DNA of 64,000 nucleotides from Magnetospirillum fulvum MGU-K5 (lineage in GTDB: Bacteria; Pseudomonadota; Alphaproteobacteria; Rhodospirillales; Magnetospirillaceae), in NCBI RefSeq assembly GCF_000442515.1, contig NZ_AQPH01000001.1, forward strand, positions 78,435 to 142,434. Direction: 5' to 3'. The position numbers and the translations under genes were made by a program. The notes below the pieces were generated by a model. The model did not search any database. It saw only the letters and a list, made by a program, of their open reading frames with translations, and was not told the DNA's origin. Position 1 is the stretch's first letter. The number at the start of each line of letters is the position of its first letter. Positions 38,119-49,100 of the stretch are shown piece by piece.

Positions 38119-40533
38119 TTACCTCTTTTTCAGCGCAGCCCGGGCAAAGGCGGCGGCCAACGCGCCGTCGCCTTCCTCGGCCGGACTCGGGGACTTGGCC
38201 GGGCGACGCGGTTCACGCGCGGCCGGAGACTCATTGCCCGAACGCGGGGGCGGGCGGCGGGAATCATTTCCTTTCCGCTCGGGCTTGTCGCCGCCCGAGC
38301 GGGCCGGAGCCGCCGCTTCGTCCAGGCGCATCGACAATGCGATCCGCTTGCGCTTCACATCGACCTCAAGCACCTTGACCTTGACCAGATCGCCCGGCTT
38401 GACCACCTCGTGCGGGTCCTTGACGAAGCGATTGGCCAGCAGCGAAATGTGAACCAACCCGTCCTGGTGCACCCCGATATCGACGAAGGCGCCGAAATTG
38501 GTGACGTTGGTCACCACGCCCTCCAGGATCATGCCGGGTTGAAGGTCGGTCAGGCTTTCGACCCCGTCGCGGAAGGTGGCGGTCTTGAATTCGGGCCGGG
38601 GATCGCGGCCGGGCTTTTCCAGTTCGCGCAGGATGTCGCGGACGGTCGGCTCGCCAAAGCGGTCGTCGGTGAAGTCGGCGGGATCGAGGCTGCGAACAAA
38701 GGTGGTGTCGCCGATCAGGGCCTGGACCGGGCGCCCGGTCGCCTTGACGATCCGTTCGACCACCGGGTAGGCCTCGGGGTGGACCGCCGAGGAATCGAGC
38801 GGGTTGACGCCATCAATGACGCGGAGGAATCCCGCCGCCTGTTCGAACGCCTTCGGTCCCAGCCGGTCGACCTGCTTGAGCGCCTCGCGGCTGGCGAACG
38901 GGCCGAAGCGGTCGCGGTATTCGACGATATTGCGGGCCACCGTCGGCCCCAGACCGGCGACGCGGGCCAGCAGCGGCACCGAGGCGGTGTTGACCTCGAC
39001 TCCGACGGCGTTGACGCAATCCTCGACGACGGCGTCAAGCGAGCGGCCCAGCCGTCCCTGATCGACGTCATGCTGGTATTGTCCGACACCGATCGCCTTG
39101 GGGTCGATCTTGACCAGTTCGGCCAACGGGTCCTGCAAGCGCCGGGCAATCGACACCGCGCCACGCAGGCTGACATCGATGTCGGGGAATTCCTTCGCCG
39201 CCAGTTCTGAGGCGGAATAGACCGAGGCCCCGGCTTCGCTGACCACCAGCTTTTCCAGCTTCATTTCGGGATGCTGGCGGATCAGATCCTGGGCCAGCTT
39301 GTCGGTTTCACGCGAGGCGGTGCCGTTGCCGATCGCGATCAGTTGCGGCTTGTGCTTGCGCACCAACGCCCCCAGCGCCGCCAGCGCGCCTTGCCAGTCG
39401 TTGCGCGGCTGATGGGGATACAGGGTCGTGGTTTCGACCAGCTTGCCGGTGGCGTCGGTGACCGCCACCTTGACCCCGGTACGGATGCCGGGATCGAGTC
39501 CGATGCAGGCCCGCGCCCCGGCCGGGGCCTGGAGCAGCAATGCGCGCAGATTGCGGGCGAAGACGCGGATCGCCTCCTCCTCGGCGGTTTCGCGCAGGCG
39601 CCCCATCAATTCGAGCTCAAGATGCATCTGAATCTTGACCCGCCAGGCCCAGCGCACCGTCTCGACCAGCCAGGGATCGGCCGGACGCTTGCGGTCGATG
39701 ATGCCAAAGCGACGGGCGATCCGGCCTTCACACTCGCCGGGAACGGTGGGGGCGGGGGCATCGTCGGGGCGGGCGGCTTCGTCGGGAGCCAGCAGCTTCA
39801 GCGACAAAACCCCTTCATTGCGGCCCCGGAACAAAGCCAGGGCGCGGTGCGACGGAATCGCCCGCAGCGTCTCGCGGTAATCGAAATAATCGCTGAACTT
39901 GGCCCCGGCTTCGGTCTTGCCCTCGACGACAGTCGAGATCAGCACGCCGCCCTGCCACAGATGGTCGCGTAAGCCGCCCAGCAATTCGGCGTCTTCAGCA
40001 AAGCGCTCCATCAGAATCTGACGGGCACCGTCCAGCGCCGCCTTGACGTCGGCAATTCCCTTGTCGGCATCGAGATAGGCCTGGGCGGCCTGATCGGGGA
40101 TCAGCGCCGGGTCTGCCAGCAGGGAATCGGCCAGCGGCTCCAGTCCGGCTTCGCGGGCGATCTGGGCCTTGGTCCGGCGCTTCTGCTTGAAGGGCAAGTA
40201 AAGGTCTTCCAGCCGCGCCTTGCTGTCGGCCCCGGCGATCCGCTCGGCCAGATCAGGGGTCAGCTTGCCCTGTTCGTCGATCGACTTCAGGATCGCGGCG
40301 CGGCGATCCTCCAATTCGCGCAGGTAAGACAGCCGCTCCTCCAGGGTTCGGAGCTGGGTGTCGTCCAGTCCGCCCGTCGCTTCCTTGCGGTAGCGGGCCA
40401 CGAAGGGAACCGTCGCGCCGCCGTCTAGCAACTGTACCGTCGCTTCGACCTGAGCGGTGCGAACCGACAATTCCTGGGCGATGCGGGAGAGGATCGCGGC
40501 CGAAGCCGACGCGGACAGGGATGAGGAGGTCAT
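38119..40533 (-). CDS. tex: Tex-family RNA-binding transcription accessory protein
   Basis: An 804-residue protein of the Tex/Spt6-like family. The Tex N-domain begins [20 protein letters not shown], then [20 protein letters not shown]. The YqgF-like nuclease fold is at [20 protein letters not shown], the HhH at [20 protein letters not shown], and the S1 RNA-binding domain at [28 protein letters not shown] long basic, disordered C-terminal tail (about 80 residues) is extra. The start is taken at 40533 (MTSSSLSAS), inside a longer open frame to 40593. Confidence 0.94.
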   Translation of the reverse strand: MTSSSLSASASAAILSRIAQELSVRTAQVEATVQLLDGGATVPFVARYRKEATGGLDDTQLRTLEERLSYLRELEDRRAAILKSIDEQGKLTPDLAERIAGADSKARLEDLYLPFKQKRRTKAQIAREAGLEPLADSLLADPALIPDQAAQAYLDADKGIADVKAALDGARQILMERFAEDAELLGGLRDHLWQGGVLISTVVEGKTEAGAKFSDYFDYRETLRAIPSHRALALFRGRNEGVLSLKLLAPDEAARPDDAPAPTVPGECEGRIARRFGIIDRKRPADPWLVETVRWAWRVKIQMHLELELMGRLRETAEEEAIRVFARNLRALLLQAPAGARACIGLDPGIRTGVKVAVTDATGKLVETTTLYPHQPRNDWQGALAALGALVRKHKPQLIAIGNGTASRETDKLAQDLIRQHPEMKLEKLVVSEAGASVYSASELAAKEFPDIDVSLRGAVSIARRLQDPLAELVKIDPKAIGVGQYQHDVDQGRLGRSLDAVVEDCVNAVGVEVNTASVPLLARVAGLGPTVARNIVEYRDRFGPFASREALKQVDRLGPKAFEQAAGFLRVIDGVNPLDSSAVHPEAYPVVERIVKATGRPVQALIGDTTFVRSLDPADFTDDRFGEPTVRDILRELEKPGRDPRPEFKTATFRDGVESLTDLQPGMILEGVVTNVTNFGAFVDIGVHQDGLVHISLLANRFVKDPHEVVKPGDLVKVKVLEVDVKRKRIALSMRLDEAAAPARSGGDKPERKGNDSRRPPPRSGNESPAAREPRRPAKSPSPAEEGDGALAAAFARAALKKR

Positions 40534-40559
40534 GCGCTCTCTGCTGATGAGAAAAACAA

Positions 40560-40582
40560 CCGCCCGGGTCATCCCCGGGCGG
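40560..40582 (-). terminator. Intrinsic terminator of the glucan synthase gene
   Basis: CCGCCCGGG-TCATC-CCCGGGCGG forms a 9-bp stem. On the minus strand it is followed by TTGTTTTTC. It ends the transcript of the gene at 40615-43269 and precedes tex. Confidence 0.85.
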
Positions 40583-40614
40583 GTTCGAAACAAAGCAGGC
40601 GTGCCCTGGGCCGA

Positions 40615-43269
40615 TCAGGCGGCGGGCTGAGCCTTGGCCGAATCGGCCGTCGGAGCGGGCGGGGCGTCGGTCGAGGCCTTGCTCGGCATCACGCTGATCA
40701 GCGAGGTGATCAGGGCGGCCAGGAAGGGCATCGCCTGCACCACCAGAACCAGCGACCACAGCCGCACGTCGGGGTCGTAAAAATTGTTCTTGGGCAGCAG
40801 CACCACGATCGCCGCGATCCATTGCGCCAGCATCAGGGCGCTTTCTTCCGACGCCATCAGGAAGCCTTGGGTAAAGGCCGCCTTGTTGGCCATTTTCGGC
40901 GTCCGCATGAACGGCGTCGATTTGGTGAACATTCCCTGCCACATCGCCCGGGCGATCGAATAGGTCAGGCCCATACCGGCAATCGCTGCCAGCGAGCGCT
41001 GACGCAGGGTGCATTTGACCCGGGTGGTGTAGAGGAAGAAGTGGTGCACGATCTTGGCGACGAACACACCGACCGTCGGCAAGGTGAACACCGCGAGCGG
41101 GGTGGGGAAATAGCGCGGCGCCAGCACCATGCCCAGCGACCAGATCAGGCTGGCGATGGTGAACAGCAGATAGAAGGCGTCGGCGAACCACGGCAGCCAG
41201 CCCGAGACGAAATGGTACTTCTGCCCGGCGGTCAGTCCGCTCTTGGTGAACGGCATCAGCGAGCGCCAATGCGCCTTCAGGATCTGCACCGCGCCATAGG
41301 CCCAGCGGAAGCGCTGCTTCTTATAGGCCATGAAGCTGTCGGGAACGAGGCCGTGACCGATGCGGTCCTGCACATAAACGGATTCGTAGCCGTCCTTGAG
41401 GAAGCGCAGGCCCAGTTCGGCGTCCTCGACGATGCACCATTCGCCCCAGCGCCCGGCCTTTTCCAACGCTTCCTTGCGGATCAGGGTCATCGTGCCGTGC
41501 TGGATGATCGCGTTGGCTTCGTTGCGATAGACCATGCCGATGTCAAAGAACCCGGCATATTCCCAATTGATCATTTCCTTGAACAGGTCGTTTTCCCATT
41601 CGCGGTGATCCTGCGGCGCCTGGACGTGGCCGACCTTGGGATTCTCGAAATAGGGGACCAGACCCTTCAGCCAATTGGGGGCGACGATATAATCCGAATC
41701 GACGACGCCGATGATCTCGGCCTCGGGATCGGTGACGGTCAGCGCGAAGTTCAGCGCACCGGCCTTGGCACCCGGCCAGGGGGCGAGGTGGAAGAACTTC
41801 ACCTTGTCGCCCAGCGTTTCGCAATAATCGCGCACCGGCCCCCACACGTTCGGGTCCTTGGTGTTGTTGTCGAGCACCAGGATTTCGAAATTGGGGTAGT
41901 CGAGCGCCATCAGGCTGTCGATGGTCAGCTTCACCATCTCGGGCGGTTCGTTATAACAGGGCAGGTGCAGCGACACTTTGGGGAAGCGCTTGCACTCGGC
42001 GGGCGGCAAGGCGGTAAAGCGACGCTTGAACCGGCTGGCCCAGGTCAGTTCGGTGACCTCGATCCCGGCGATCAACACCACGAACAGCAGCAGTAATTGC
42101 GCGGGCAGCAGCAATCCCAGCATCAGCCCGGTGCCGGGGGCGACGTCCTTCAGCACCGGCGTCGACATCGTCCAGATCACCAGGGTGGCGGCGAACTGGA
42201 CCAGGACGCCAAAGAAAATCTTACCGGGCAGGCGGAGATTGCGCCATTTGAACAGGAACCACGCGACCGGCAGGAAGGCGATAAAGGTCGCCGCGGCGGC
42301 CTGGAACGGCCATTCCTCGAACTCGATGACCGGCCCGATCCAGTTGAATTTGGGCTGACGGTCAACGGTCCAGATGCCCCAATGCTTTTCACTGGCGTTG
42401 TTGTCGAGGTTGACCTTCCATGGCTGATCGAACGCCTCGACGATGTTGTAATCGAGCTTTTCCTGATGCGCCCAATTGAGGAAATGGCGCAGGAACAGGG
42501 CCTGATTGACCAGCGACGGTTCGGAATCGCCATAGGAACGACCGGCCGAGGGCCAGCCGACTTCACCGATGAACAGCGGCTTGTCGGGATAGGCGTTCTT
42601 GACCTCGCGCACCATTCGCTTGGTGAACTCAAGCGCACCGCTGATATCGACCCGTTCCCAGAACGGCAGGGTGTGGATGGTGATGAAATCGACTTCGCGC
42701 GCCAGTTCGGGATAATCGAGCCAGATCGACCACGCTTCAGCGGTGCTGATCTTGACCCGTTCGGGCAGAGCGGCGCGGACCCGGCGCAGATAGCGGACCA
42801 TCTGATCGACGGTGAGGCGGTGGAGCGTCAGGTTTTCGTTGCCGATGATCACCCGTTCGACGTTCGGATTGTCGCGGGCGATGCGGATGATGTTGTTCAG
42901 CTCGACTTCATTGCGGGCAAGCCGCTCGTCGAGCCAGGCCCCGGGCAGCGCCTTCAATCCATGGTGGGCGGCCAGTTCCGGCACCTGATCCAGCCCTTCC
43001 AGGGTCGAATAGGTGCGGACCTGCTCAACCTTACCGGCGAGAAGGGCAAGATCTTCGTCCATCTCGTCGCGGGTGGCGAGGTGGGTCTCGTCCAGATAAG
43101 GCAGCTTGCGAACCAGCGTCGGGTCGTCATCGGCCCGGCTGGGGCTGAACGACACGCTCTTGATGGTGCCTGACCAGGGCAAGCCGGTCTGCGGGCGGTT
43201 GATCGCCGCCCAGAAGCCGAGATTGCCGAGAACGATCAACAGCAGGACAACGATACCGGAGAGGCGCAT
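40615..43269 (-). CDS. GH17-GT2 fusion, beta-glucan synthase (NdvC-like)
   Basis: An 884-residue membrane enzyme. Residues about 30-310 form a GH17-like beta-1,3-glucanase/transglycosylase domain with IIGNENLTLHRLT (acid/base) and KPLFIGEVGWPSAGRSYGDS (nucleophile). Several TM spans follow, then a GT2 glycosyltransferase (about 430-690): KVSLHLPCYNEPPEMVKLTI, VVDSDYIVAPNWLKGLVPYF (DxD), EWCIVEDAELGLRFLKDGY (base) and KKQRFRWAYGAVQILKAHWR (QxxRW). This two-domain order matches the rhizobial NdvC/NdvB-type proteins that make periplasmic cyclic beta-glucans. Osmoadaptation is the inferred role. Confidence 0.9.
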   Translation of the reverse strand: MRLSGIVVLLLIVLGNLGFWAAINRPQTGLPWSGTIKSVSFSPSRADDDPTLVRKLPYLDETHLATRDEMDEDLALLAGKVEQVRTYSTLEGLDQVPELAAHHGLKALPGAWLDERLARNEVELNNIIRIARDNPNVERVIIGNENLTLHRLTVDQMVRYLRRVRAALPERVKISTAEAWSIWLDYPELAREVDFITIHTLPFWERVDISGALEFTKRMVREVKNAYPDKPLFIGEVGWPSAGRSYGDSEPSLVNQALFLRHFLNWAHQEKLDYNIVEAFDQPWKVNLDNNASEKHWGIWTVDRQPKFNWIGPVIEFEEWPFQAAAATFIAFLPVAWFLFKWRNLRLPGKIFFGVLVQFAATLVIWTMSTPVLKDVAPGTGLMLGLLLPAQLLLLFVVLIAGIEVTELTWASRFKRRFTALPPAECKRFPKVSLHLPCYNEPPEMVKLTIDSLMALDYPNFEILVLDNNTKDPNVWGPVRDYCETLGDKVKFFHLAPWPGAKAGALNFALTVTDPEAEIIGVVDSDYIVAPNWLKGLVPYFENPKVGHVQAPQDHREWENDLFKEMINWEYAGFFDIGMVYRNEANAIIQHGTMTLIRKEALEKAGRWGEWCIVEDAELGLRFLKDGYESVYVQDRIGHGLVPDSFMAYKKQRFRWAYGAVQILKAHWRSLMPFTKSGLTAGQKYHFVSGWLPWFADAFYLLFTIASLIWSLGMVLAPRYFPTPLAVFTLPTVGVFVAKIVHHFFLYTTRVKCTLRQRSLAAIAGMGLTYSIARAMWQGMFTKSTPFMRTPKMANKAAFTQGFLMASEESALMLAQWIAAIVVLLPKNNFYDPDVRLWSLVLVVQAMPFLAALITSLISVMPSKASTDAPPAPTADSAKAQPAA

Positions 43270-43532
43270 GAAGGGGCGGGGTCCGAATGGGGGTGAAGGA
43301 AACCGACCGCGCGCCCGCCTTAAAGCGACTCTTGGCGAATTTGGACGCGATCAGAGCAGACGCGGCGGTCCTTAATCCCTAAGAAACGAGCGCGATTATT
43401 AGCCCAGCCGTCGGCCGCTGTCCATGGTCACCGCCACAGGCGGCTATGCCGTCGCCATTGTGCGGGCAGCCGTGACAGACGGGTCGATCCAAGGTAAACT
43501 TGATCTCTCATCAATCGGTGAGGAGCATCACC

Positions 43533-43877
43533 TTGGCGATCAGGGGTTTGAACCGTCGTCTTGACGATCGTCACCGGGGTGACGGGCTGTTCTTGCTCTT
43601 TGACGGAAATCTGGTCGAGGTGATCGACGTTTCGATCGGCGGCCTTAAATTCCGCAACCCTCCCTTCCGCCTTGATCCCGGTTTTCGCTTTCCATTTGAA
43701 TTGCGCTCGGCCGACGAGGATCCTAATCCGCTCGCCAAGGGGATCGCGATCGTTCGTGCTGCTCAGGAGGATTGGGTGGCGGTTGAATTCGTGCGTCCGA
43801 CCTTCACGCTTTTGAAGGTGGTCGGTCGTCATATCGGTCGGCAATTGCTCGGCCATAACCATCTGTTCCGGCTCTGA
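43533..43877 (+). CDS. PilZ-domain protein, TTG start
   Basis: A 114-residue protein with the two c-di-GMP motifs of PilZ domains: the RxxxR-type NRRLDDRHRGDG near residue 8 and DVSIGGLKFRNP (D-x-S-x-x-G) near residue 32. The start is TTG at 43533 with GAGGAG eight bases upstream; an in-frame upstream TTG at 43500 lacks a ribosome site. It binds the second messenger c-di-GMP and probably affects motility or envelope synthesis. It lies opposite a glucan synthase gene (divergent, 263 bases). Confidence 0.8.
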   Translation: MAIRGLNRRLDDRHRGDGLFLLFDGNLVEVIDVSIGGLKFRNPPFRLDPGFRFPFELRSADEDPNPLAKGIAIVRAAQEDWVAVEFVRPTFTLLKVVGRHIGRQLLGHNHLFRL

Positions 43878-43884
43878 TCGTCCG

Positions 43885-44655
43885 ATGCGTCTGGCCCTGG
43901 TCGAAACCGGCGAGGCCACCTCGCCGCCGCTGGTGATCCTTCACGGATTGCTGGGATCGTCGCGCAATTGGGGCAGTGTGGCCAAGGCCCTCAGCGAATC
44001 GTGGCGGGTCATTGCCCTTGACCTGCCCAATCACGGGGCCAGCCCGTGGTCGGAGACGATGGATTACCCCTTCATGGCCCGCGAGATCGCCGCCTCGATC
44101 GAAGCGTTGGGGCGAAAGGTCGTCCTGCTCGGCCATTCGATGGGGGGGAAGGCGGCGATGACGCTGGCCCTGACCCGGCCCGATCTGGTCGAGCGTCTGA
44201 TCGTCGTCGATATCGCCCCGGTCACCTACACCCACACCTTTTCGCCGTTTATCCGCGCGATGCGGGCGGTCAAGCTGTCGGAAATGCGGAGCCGCGCCGA
44301 TGTTTCGGCCGCGTTGGAACCGGCGGTGCCGGACCGCGCCTTTCGAGCCTTTTTGTTGCAGAATCTGGAAAGTGGCGTCGAAGGCTATCGCTGGCGGCCC
44401 AATCTGGCGGTACTGGTGGCCCATATGGATGATATCCTGGGCTTCCCGGCCTTTCCGCCCGGCTGTGTCTATTCCGGACCGACCCTGTTCCTGTCCGGAG
44501 GGCGCTCGGATTACCTGCGCCCCTCCCACCACGAGACGATTGCCGCTTTGTTTCCCGCCGCCTGTTATGCCGAGATCGCCGCGGCGGGCCATTGGGTTCA
44601 CGCCGACGCGCCCGAGGCGTTTCTCGCGGCCCTGGGGAACTTTCTTCGCCGATAG
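43885..44655 (+). CDS. Alpha/beta-hydrolase (YbfF-type esterase)
   Basis: A 256-residue hydrolase. Near the N-terminus, LVILHGLLGSSRNWGSVAKA and RVIALDLPNHGASPWSETM are typical. The nucleophile elbow is LLGHSMGGKAAMTLALTRPD (Ser near residue 90). The acid/histidine end is TLFLSGGRSDYL and GHWVHADAPEAFLAAL. The start is ATG at 43885, seven bases after the PilZ stop, so the two are probably one operon. Esterase activity on small acyl substrates is the family expectation. Confidence 0.9.
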   Translation: MRLALVETGEATSPPLVILHGLLGSSRNWGSVAKALSESWRVIALDLPNHGASPWSETMDYPFMAREIAASIEALGRKVVLLGHSMGGKAAMTLALTRPDLVERLIVVDIAPVTYTHTFSPFIRAMRAVKLSEMRSRADVSAALEPAVPDRAFRAFLLQNLESGVEGYRWRPNLAVLVAHMDDILGFPAFPPGCVYSGPTLFLSGGRSDYLRPSHHETIAALFPAACYAEIAAAGHWVHADAPEAFLAALGNFLRR

Positions 44656-44741
44656 GGACGAAGGTTACCCTCTGTTACAGACAATAAACGTGGCTAGCGG
44701 CCATAATCCCCGCCGCGACCGAGCCGAAGGGAGTTGACGGC

Positions 44742-46046
44742 GTGTCTTCACACCAGCCTAAAACCAGCACCGCGTTCCGGCGGGTGGCGATTGCCGTCGC
44801 CGTTTTGGCCGGCCTCGGCCTCGCCGGTTATTATTATTGGCCCAGCCTGAAATCCAGCCCGCTTCTCTCTGGCGGCTCCGCTCCTGCCAAGGCTGGCCCC
44901 GGAGGCCCGGGCGGACCGGAGGGACGGCCGGTTCCGGTGTTGACCGCCGCAGTGTCGCGGCGCGATGTGCCGATCTATCTCAATGCGCTGGGGACGGTAC
45001 AGGCGTTCAACACGGTGACGGTGCGGTCGCAGGTCGATGGCGAACTGATCGAAGTGCTGTTCCGCGAGGGCCAGGACGTCAAGGCGGGCGATGTGCTGGC
45101 TCAGATCGACCCGCGTACCTATCGGGCGGCTTACGAGCAGGCTCAGGCGACACGCGACAAGGATCAGGCCCAACTTGACGCGGCGCGGCGCGATCTCGCC
45201 CGCTATATCGCCCTGGGCGACCGCGTTACCGGCCAGAGCGTCGATACCCAGCGTGCCCAGGTCCGCCAGCTTGAAGCGACGGTGCGGGCCGACGAAGCGG
45301 CGATCAGTTCGGCCAGGGTCCAACTCAGCCATACCGTGATCGCCGCTCCGATCGACGGCCGGGCCGGGCTGCGGCTGGTCGATCGCGGCAATATCGTTCG
45401 CGCCTCGGACACGACCGGGCTGGTCACCCTGACTCAGATTCAACCCATCGCGGTCATTTTCACCCTGCCACAGCAGAATTTGGCGGCGATCAACGAGCGG
45501 ATCGCTCAGGGCAACCGGCTGATGGTGCTGGCCACCCAGTCGGATGGCACAGGGGTGATTGATGCGGGCGAACTGGAACTGGTCGATAACCAGATCGACC
45601 AGACCACCGGCACGATCAAGCTGAAAGCGGTGTTGCCCAATGCCGAACGGCGGCTTTGGCCGGGCGGATTTGTCACGGTGCGGCTGTTGCTGACCGTTCG
45701 TCGTGCCGGGCTGGTGGTGCCGCTTCCGGCGGTGCAGCGCGGACCGGAAGGGCCCTATGTGTTCCGCGTTACTCCCGAGAAGACGGTCGAGATGCGCCCG
45801 GTCACGGTGGGCGCGATCGAATCCGATCAGGCGCTGATCGAGTCCGGCTTGGAGGAAGGCGAGGTGATCGTAACTGATGGTGTCGCCAAGCTGAAACCCG
45901 GCTCGAAGATCACCCTGCCCGAAGACCGGGCCAAAGCGAAGGGCGACCGGGTGCCCGCAGCGGCTCCGGCGGCGACCCCGATTCCCCCGGCTCCGTCTGC
46001 TCCGGCGGCAGTTCCTCCGGCCCCGGCCGCAGAGCAAAGCCGGTGA
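44742..46046 (+). CDS. RND efflux periplasmic adaptor (MdtA-like)
   Basis: A 434-residue membrane-fusion protein. It starts with GTG at 44742 (GGGAG upstream), one N-terminal membrane anchor (VAIAVAVLAGLGLAGYYYWP), then the lipoyl and coiled-coil hairpin (NTVTVRSQVDGELIEVLFRE, ARRDLARYIALGDRVTGQSV, AAPIDGRAGLRLVDRGNIVR) and the beta-barrel. The C-terminus has an Ala/Pro-rich extension (PAAAPAATPIPPAPSAPAAV). It links the inner-membrane pumps to the outer-membrane channel. First gene of the operon. Confidence 0.93.
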   Translation: MSSHQPKTSTAFRRVAIAVAVLAGLGLAGYYYWPSLKSSPLLSGGSAPAKAGPGGPGGPEGRPVPVLTAAVSRRDVPIYLNALGTVQAFNTVTVRSQVDGELIEVLFREGQDVKAGDVLAQIDPRTYRAAYEQAQATRDKDQAQLDAARRDLARYIALGDRVTGQSVDTQRAQVRQLEATVRADEAAISSARVQLSHTVIAAPIDGRAGLRLVDRGNIVRASDTTGLVTLTQIQPIAVIFTLPQQNLAAINERIAQGNRLMVLATQSDGTGVIDAGELELVDNQIDQTTGTIKLKAVLPNAERRLWPGGFVTVRLLLTVRRAGLVVPLPAVQRGPEGPYVFRVTPEKTVEMRPVTVGAIESDQALIESGLEEGEVIVTDGVAKLKPGSKITLPEDRAKAKGDRVPAAAPAATPIPPAPSAPAAVPPAPAAEQSR

Positions 46047-46061
46047 GGGTCTGCGGTTGGC

Positions 46062-46179
46062 AGCGCCCGGCGATTGAGGGGCAAACCGTGGAGCGACGCG
46101 ACTGGCGCGAACAGCGCCCGCGCCTGATGGCGCGAAAGCCAAGCGAACGGAGTGAGCGCCCGGCGATTGAGGGGCAAAC
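46062..46179. repeat. Two 25-base direct repeats in the leader of the mdtB-like gene
   Basis: A 25-base unit beginning AGCGCCCGGCGATTGAGGGG and ending CAAAC is repeated exactly at 46062-46086 and 46155-46179 (period 93). The second copy carries the ribosome binding site (GAGGGG) just upstream of the next start. It looks like a tandem duplication of a leader segment. The spacer holds further GC-rich inverted pieces (GGCGCGAACAGCGCCCGCGC). Confidence 0.7.
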
Positions 46180-46182
46180 ATT

Positions 46183-49100
46183 ATGAACATTTCCGAGCCG
46201 TTCATTCGTCGCCCGGTTGCCTCGTGGTTGCTGGCCTTCGCGGTGGTTCTGGGAGGGCTGCTGGGCTTTCGCCTGCTGCCGGTGTCGGCCTTGCCCCAGG
46301 TCGATTTTCCCACCATCCAGGTTACGACCCGCCTGCCCGGGGCCAGCGCGGACACTGTAGCTTCGTTGCTGACGACGCCGCTGGAGCGTCAGTTCGGGCT
46401 GATACCCGGTCTGACGATGATGACCTCGACCAGTTCGCAGGGGATCAGCGCGATTACCCTGCAATTCGACCTGTCGAAGAATATCGATGTCGCCTCGCAG
46501 GACGTTCAGGCGGCGATCAATGCCGCCGATGGAGTGCTGCCGGACAAGCTGCCGTACCCCCCCTCCTATGCCAAAGTCAACCCGGCCGATCCGCCGATCC
46601 TGACCCTGGCCTTGGGGTCCGATACTTTGCCGATCACCGCCGTCAACGATGTCGCCGACACTCTGTTGTCGCAGAAATTGAGCCAGATCGGCGGGGTTGG
46701 CCGGGTGGTGATCGAAGGCGGCCAGCGCCCGGCGGTGCGGGTGCGGATCGATCCGGCCCGCCTGTCGGGCTATAACCTGTCGCTGGAGGAGGTCCGCTCG
46801 GCTTTGGCAACCGCCAATGTCGATCTGCCGAAAGGGAGCTTTGACGGCGTCAGTCAGGCGCTGTCGCTGGGGGCCAACGATCAGATCACGACGCCCGCCG
46901 GTTATGCCGCTCAGGTGATCGCCTGGCGCAACGGCGCACCGGTCCGGGTAAAGGATGTCGGCGAGGTGGTCGAAGGGGTCGAGAACGCCCGTGTCGGCGG
47001 CTGGCACGACGGCAAACCGGCGGTGATCCTCAACGTCCAGCGTCAGCCGGGGGCCAACATCGTCGAGACGGTCGACAGGCTGAAGGCCAAGATGCCCGAA
47101 CTGGCGCTGTCGATTCCGGCCGGAGTGACGCTGACGGTGCTGGCCGACCGCACCGAGACGATCCGCGCCTCGGTCGCCGATGTCGAATTTACCCTGGCCC
47201 TGACCGTGCTGCTGGTGATCGGGGTGATCTGGGGCTTTTTGCGCAGCCCGCGTGCGACGATGATTCCGGCGGTGGCGCTACCTTTATCGCTGGTTGGCAC
47301 CTTTGGGGTGATGTCGCTGGCGGGATTCTCGCTCGATAACCTCTCTTTGATGGCGCTGACGATTTCGGCGGGTTTCGTCGTCGATGACGCGATCGTGATG
47401 ATCGAGAACATCGTCCGCTATATCGAGAAGGGGATGAAGCCATTCGAGGCCGCGCTGGAAGGTGCGCGCGAGATCGGCTTTACCATCGTCTCGCTGACGG
47501 TATCGCTGGTGGCGGTGTTCATTCCGCTGCTGTTCATGACCGGAATCGTCGGTCGGCTGTTCCGCGAATTCGCCCTGACCCTGACCGTTGCGGTGGTGGT
47601 ATCGGCGGTGGTGTCGTTGACCCTGACCCCGATGATGTGCGGCCATATGCTGAAGGGCGGCGACCGCGAGGCACGCTCGGGGCGGCTGTTCTTGGCCCTG
47701 GCCGCCGCCTATGCCCGCTCGCTCGATTGGGTGTTGGCGCGGCAGCGGGCGACGCTGTGGCTGGCGGCGGCGACGCTGGTGGGCACGGTGGCGCTGTATG
47801 TGGTGATGCCCAAGGGCTTTCTGCCGTCGCAAGATACCGGATTGATCGTCGCGACCACCGACGCCCGCCCGGAAATCTCGTTTTCCGCGATGACCGAGTT
47901 ACAGGGCAAGGTCGCGGCGATTGTCCGTCAGGACCCCGATGTTGCGGGGGTGGCTTCGTTCCTGGGGGCGGGGCCGACCAACATCACCGCCAATACCGGG
48001 CAATTGACGATCGTGTTAAAGCCCCGGCGCAAGCGCGATGCCTCGGCCGAAGAGGTGATTGCGCGGCTGTCGCGGCAATTAGCCCCGGTCGCCGGGATTC
48101 AAGTCCATCTGCGCGCCGCCCAGGACATCCAGATCAGTCCGCGCACCAGCCGGACCCAATATCAATACACTCTGGCCGATGTCGATGCCGCCGAGTTGGC
48201 AGAGTGGGCGCCTCGGGTGCTGGAGCGGATGCGCGCGTCGCCGTTGCTGACGGATCTTGCCTCGGACGCGCAGGAAGGCGGGCTGGTCGCCGATATCCTG
48301 GTTGACCGCGACAAAGCCGGGCGGCTGGGGGTGTTGCCCCAGGTGATCGACGATACCCTCTACGATGCGTTCGGCCAGCGCCAGATTTCGACGATCTATT
48401 CCCAGGTCAACCAATATCACGTGATTTTGGAGGTAAAGCCCGACTTCCAACTGGGGCCGGATGCGCTGGAATCGATCTATCTCCGCTCGTCGAACGGCTC
48501 GTTGGTGCCGCTGTCGGCGATGGCGACGGTGACCCGCAAGACCTCGCCGCTGGTGGTGACCCATCAGGATCAGTTCCCGGCGGTGACGCTGAGCTTCAAT
48601 CTTGCGCCGGGGGCATCGCTGGGACAGGCGATCGAGGCGATTGGCGCGATCGAAGCCGAAATGGGGTTGCCCGAAACGATCGCGGGCGATTTTACCGGCG
48701 ATGCCGCCGAGTTCCGTTCGTCGCTGAAGAACGAGCCCTGGCTGATCGTCGCGGCGCTGGTGGTGATCTACATCGTGCTGGGGGTGCTGTATGAGAGCTT
48801 CATCCACCCGCTGACGATCATGTCGACTCTGCCTTCGGCTGGAATCGGGGCGTTGCTGGCTTTGTGGCTGACCGGCAACGATCTGTCGCTGGTCGGGTTG
48901 ATCGGCATCTTGCTGCTGATGGGGATCGTCAAGAAGAACGCGATCATGATGATCGATTTCGCGCTGGAGGCGGAGCGGGTCGAGGGACAATCTCCGTTGG
49001 AGGCGATCCGTCAGGCCTGCGCGCTGCGCTTCCGCCCGATCATGATGACGACGATGGCGGCGCTGCTGGGGGCGATTCCGCTCGCGATCGACAGCGGCAC

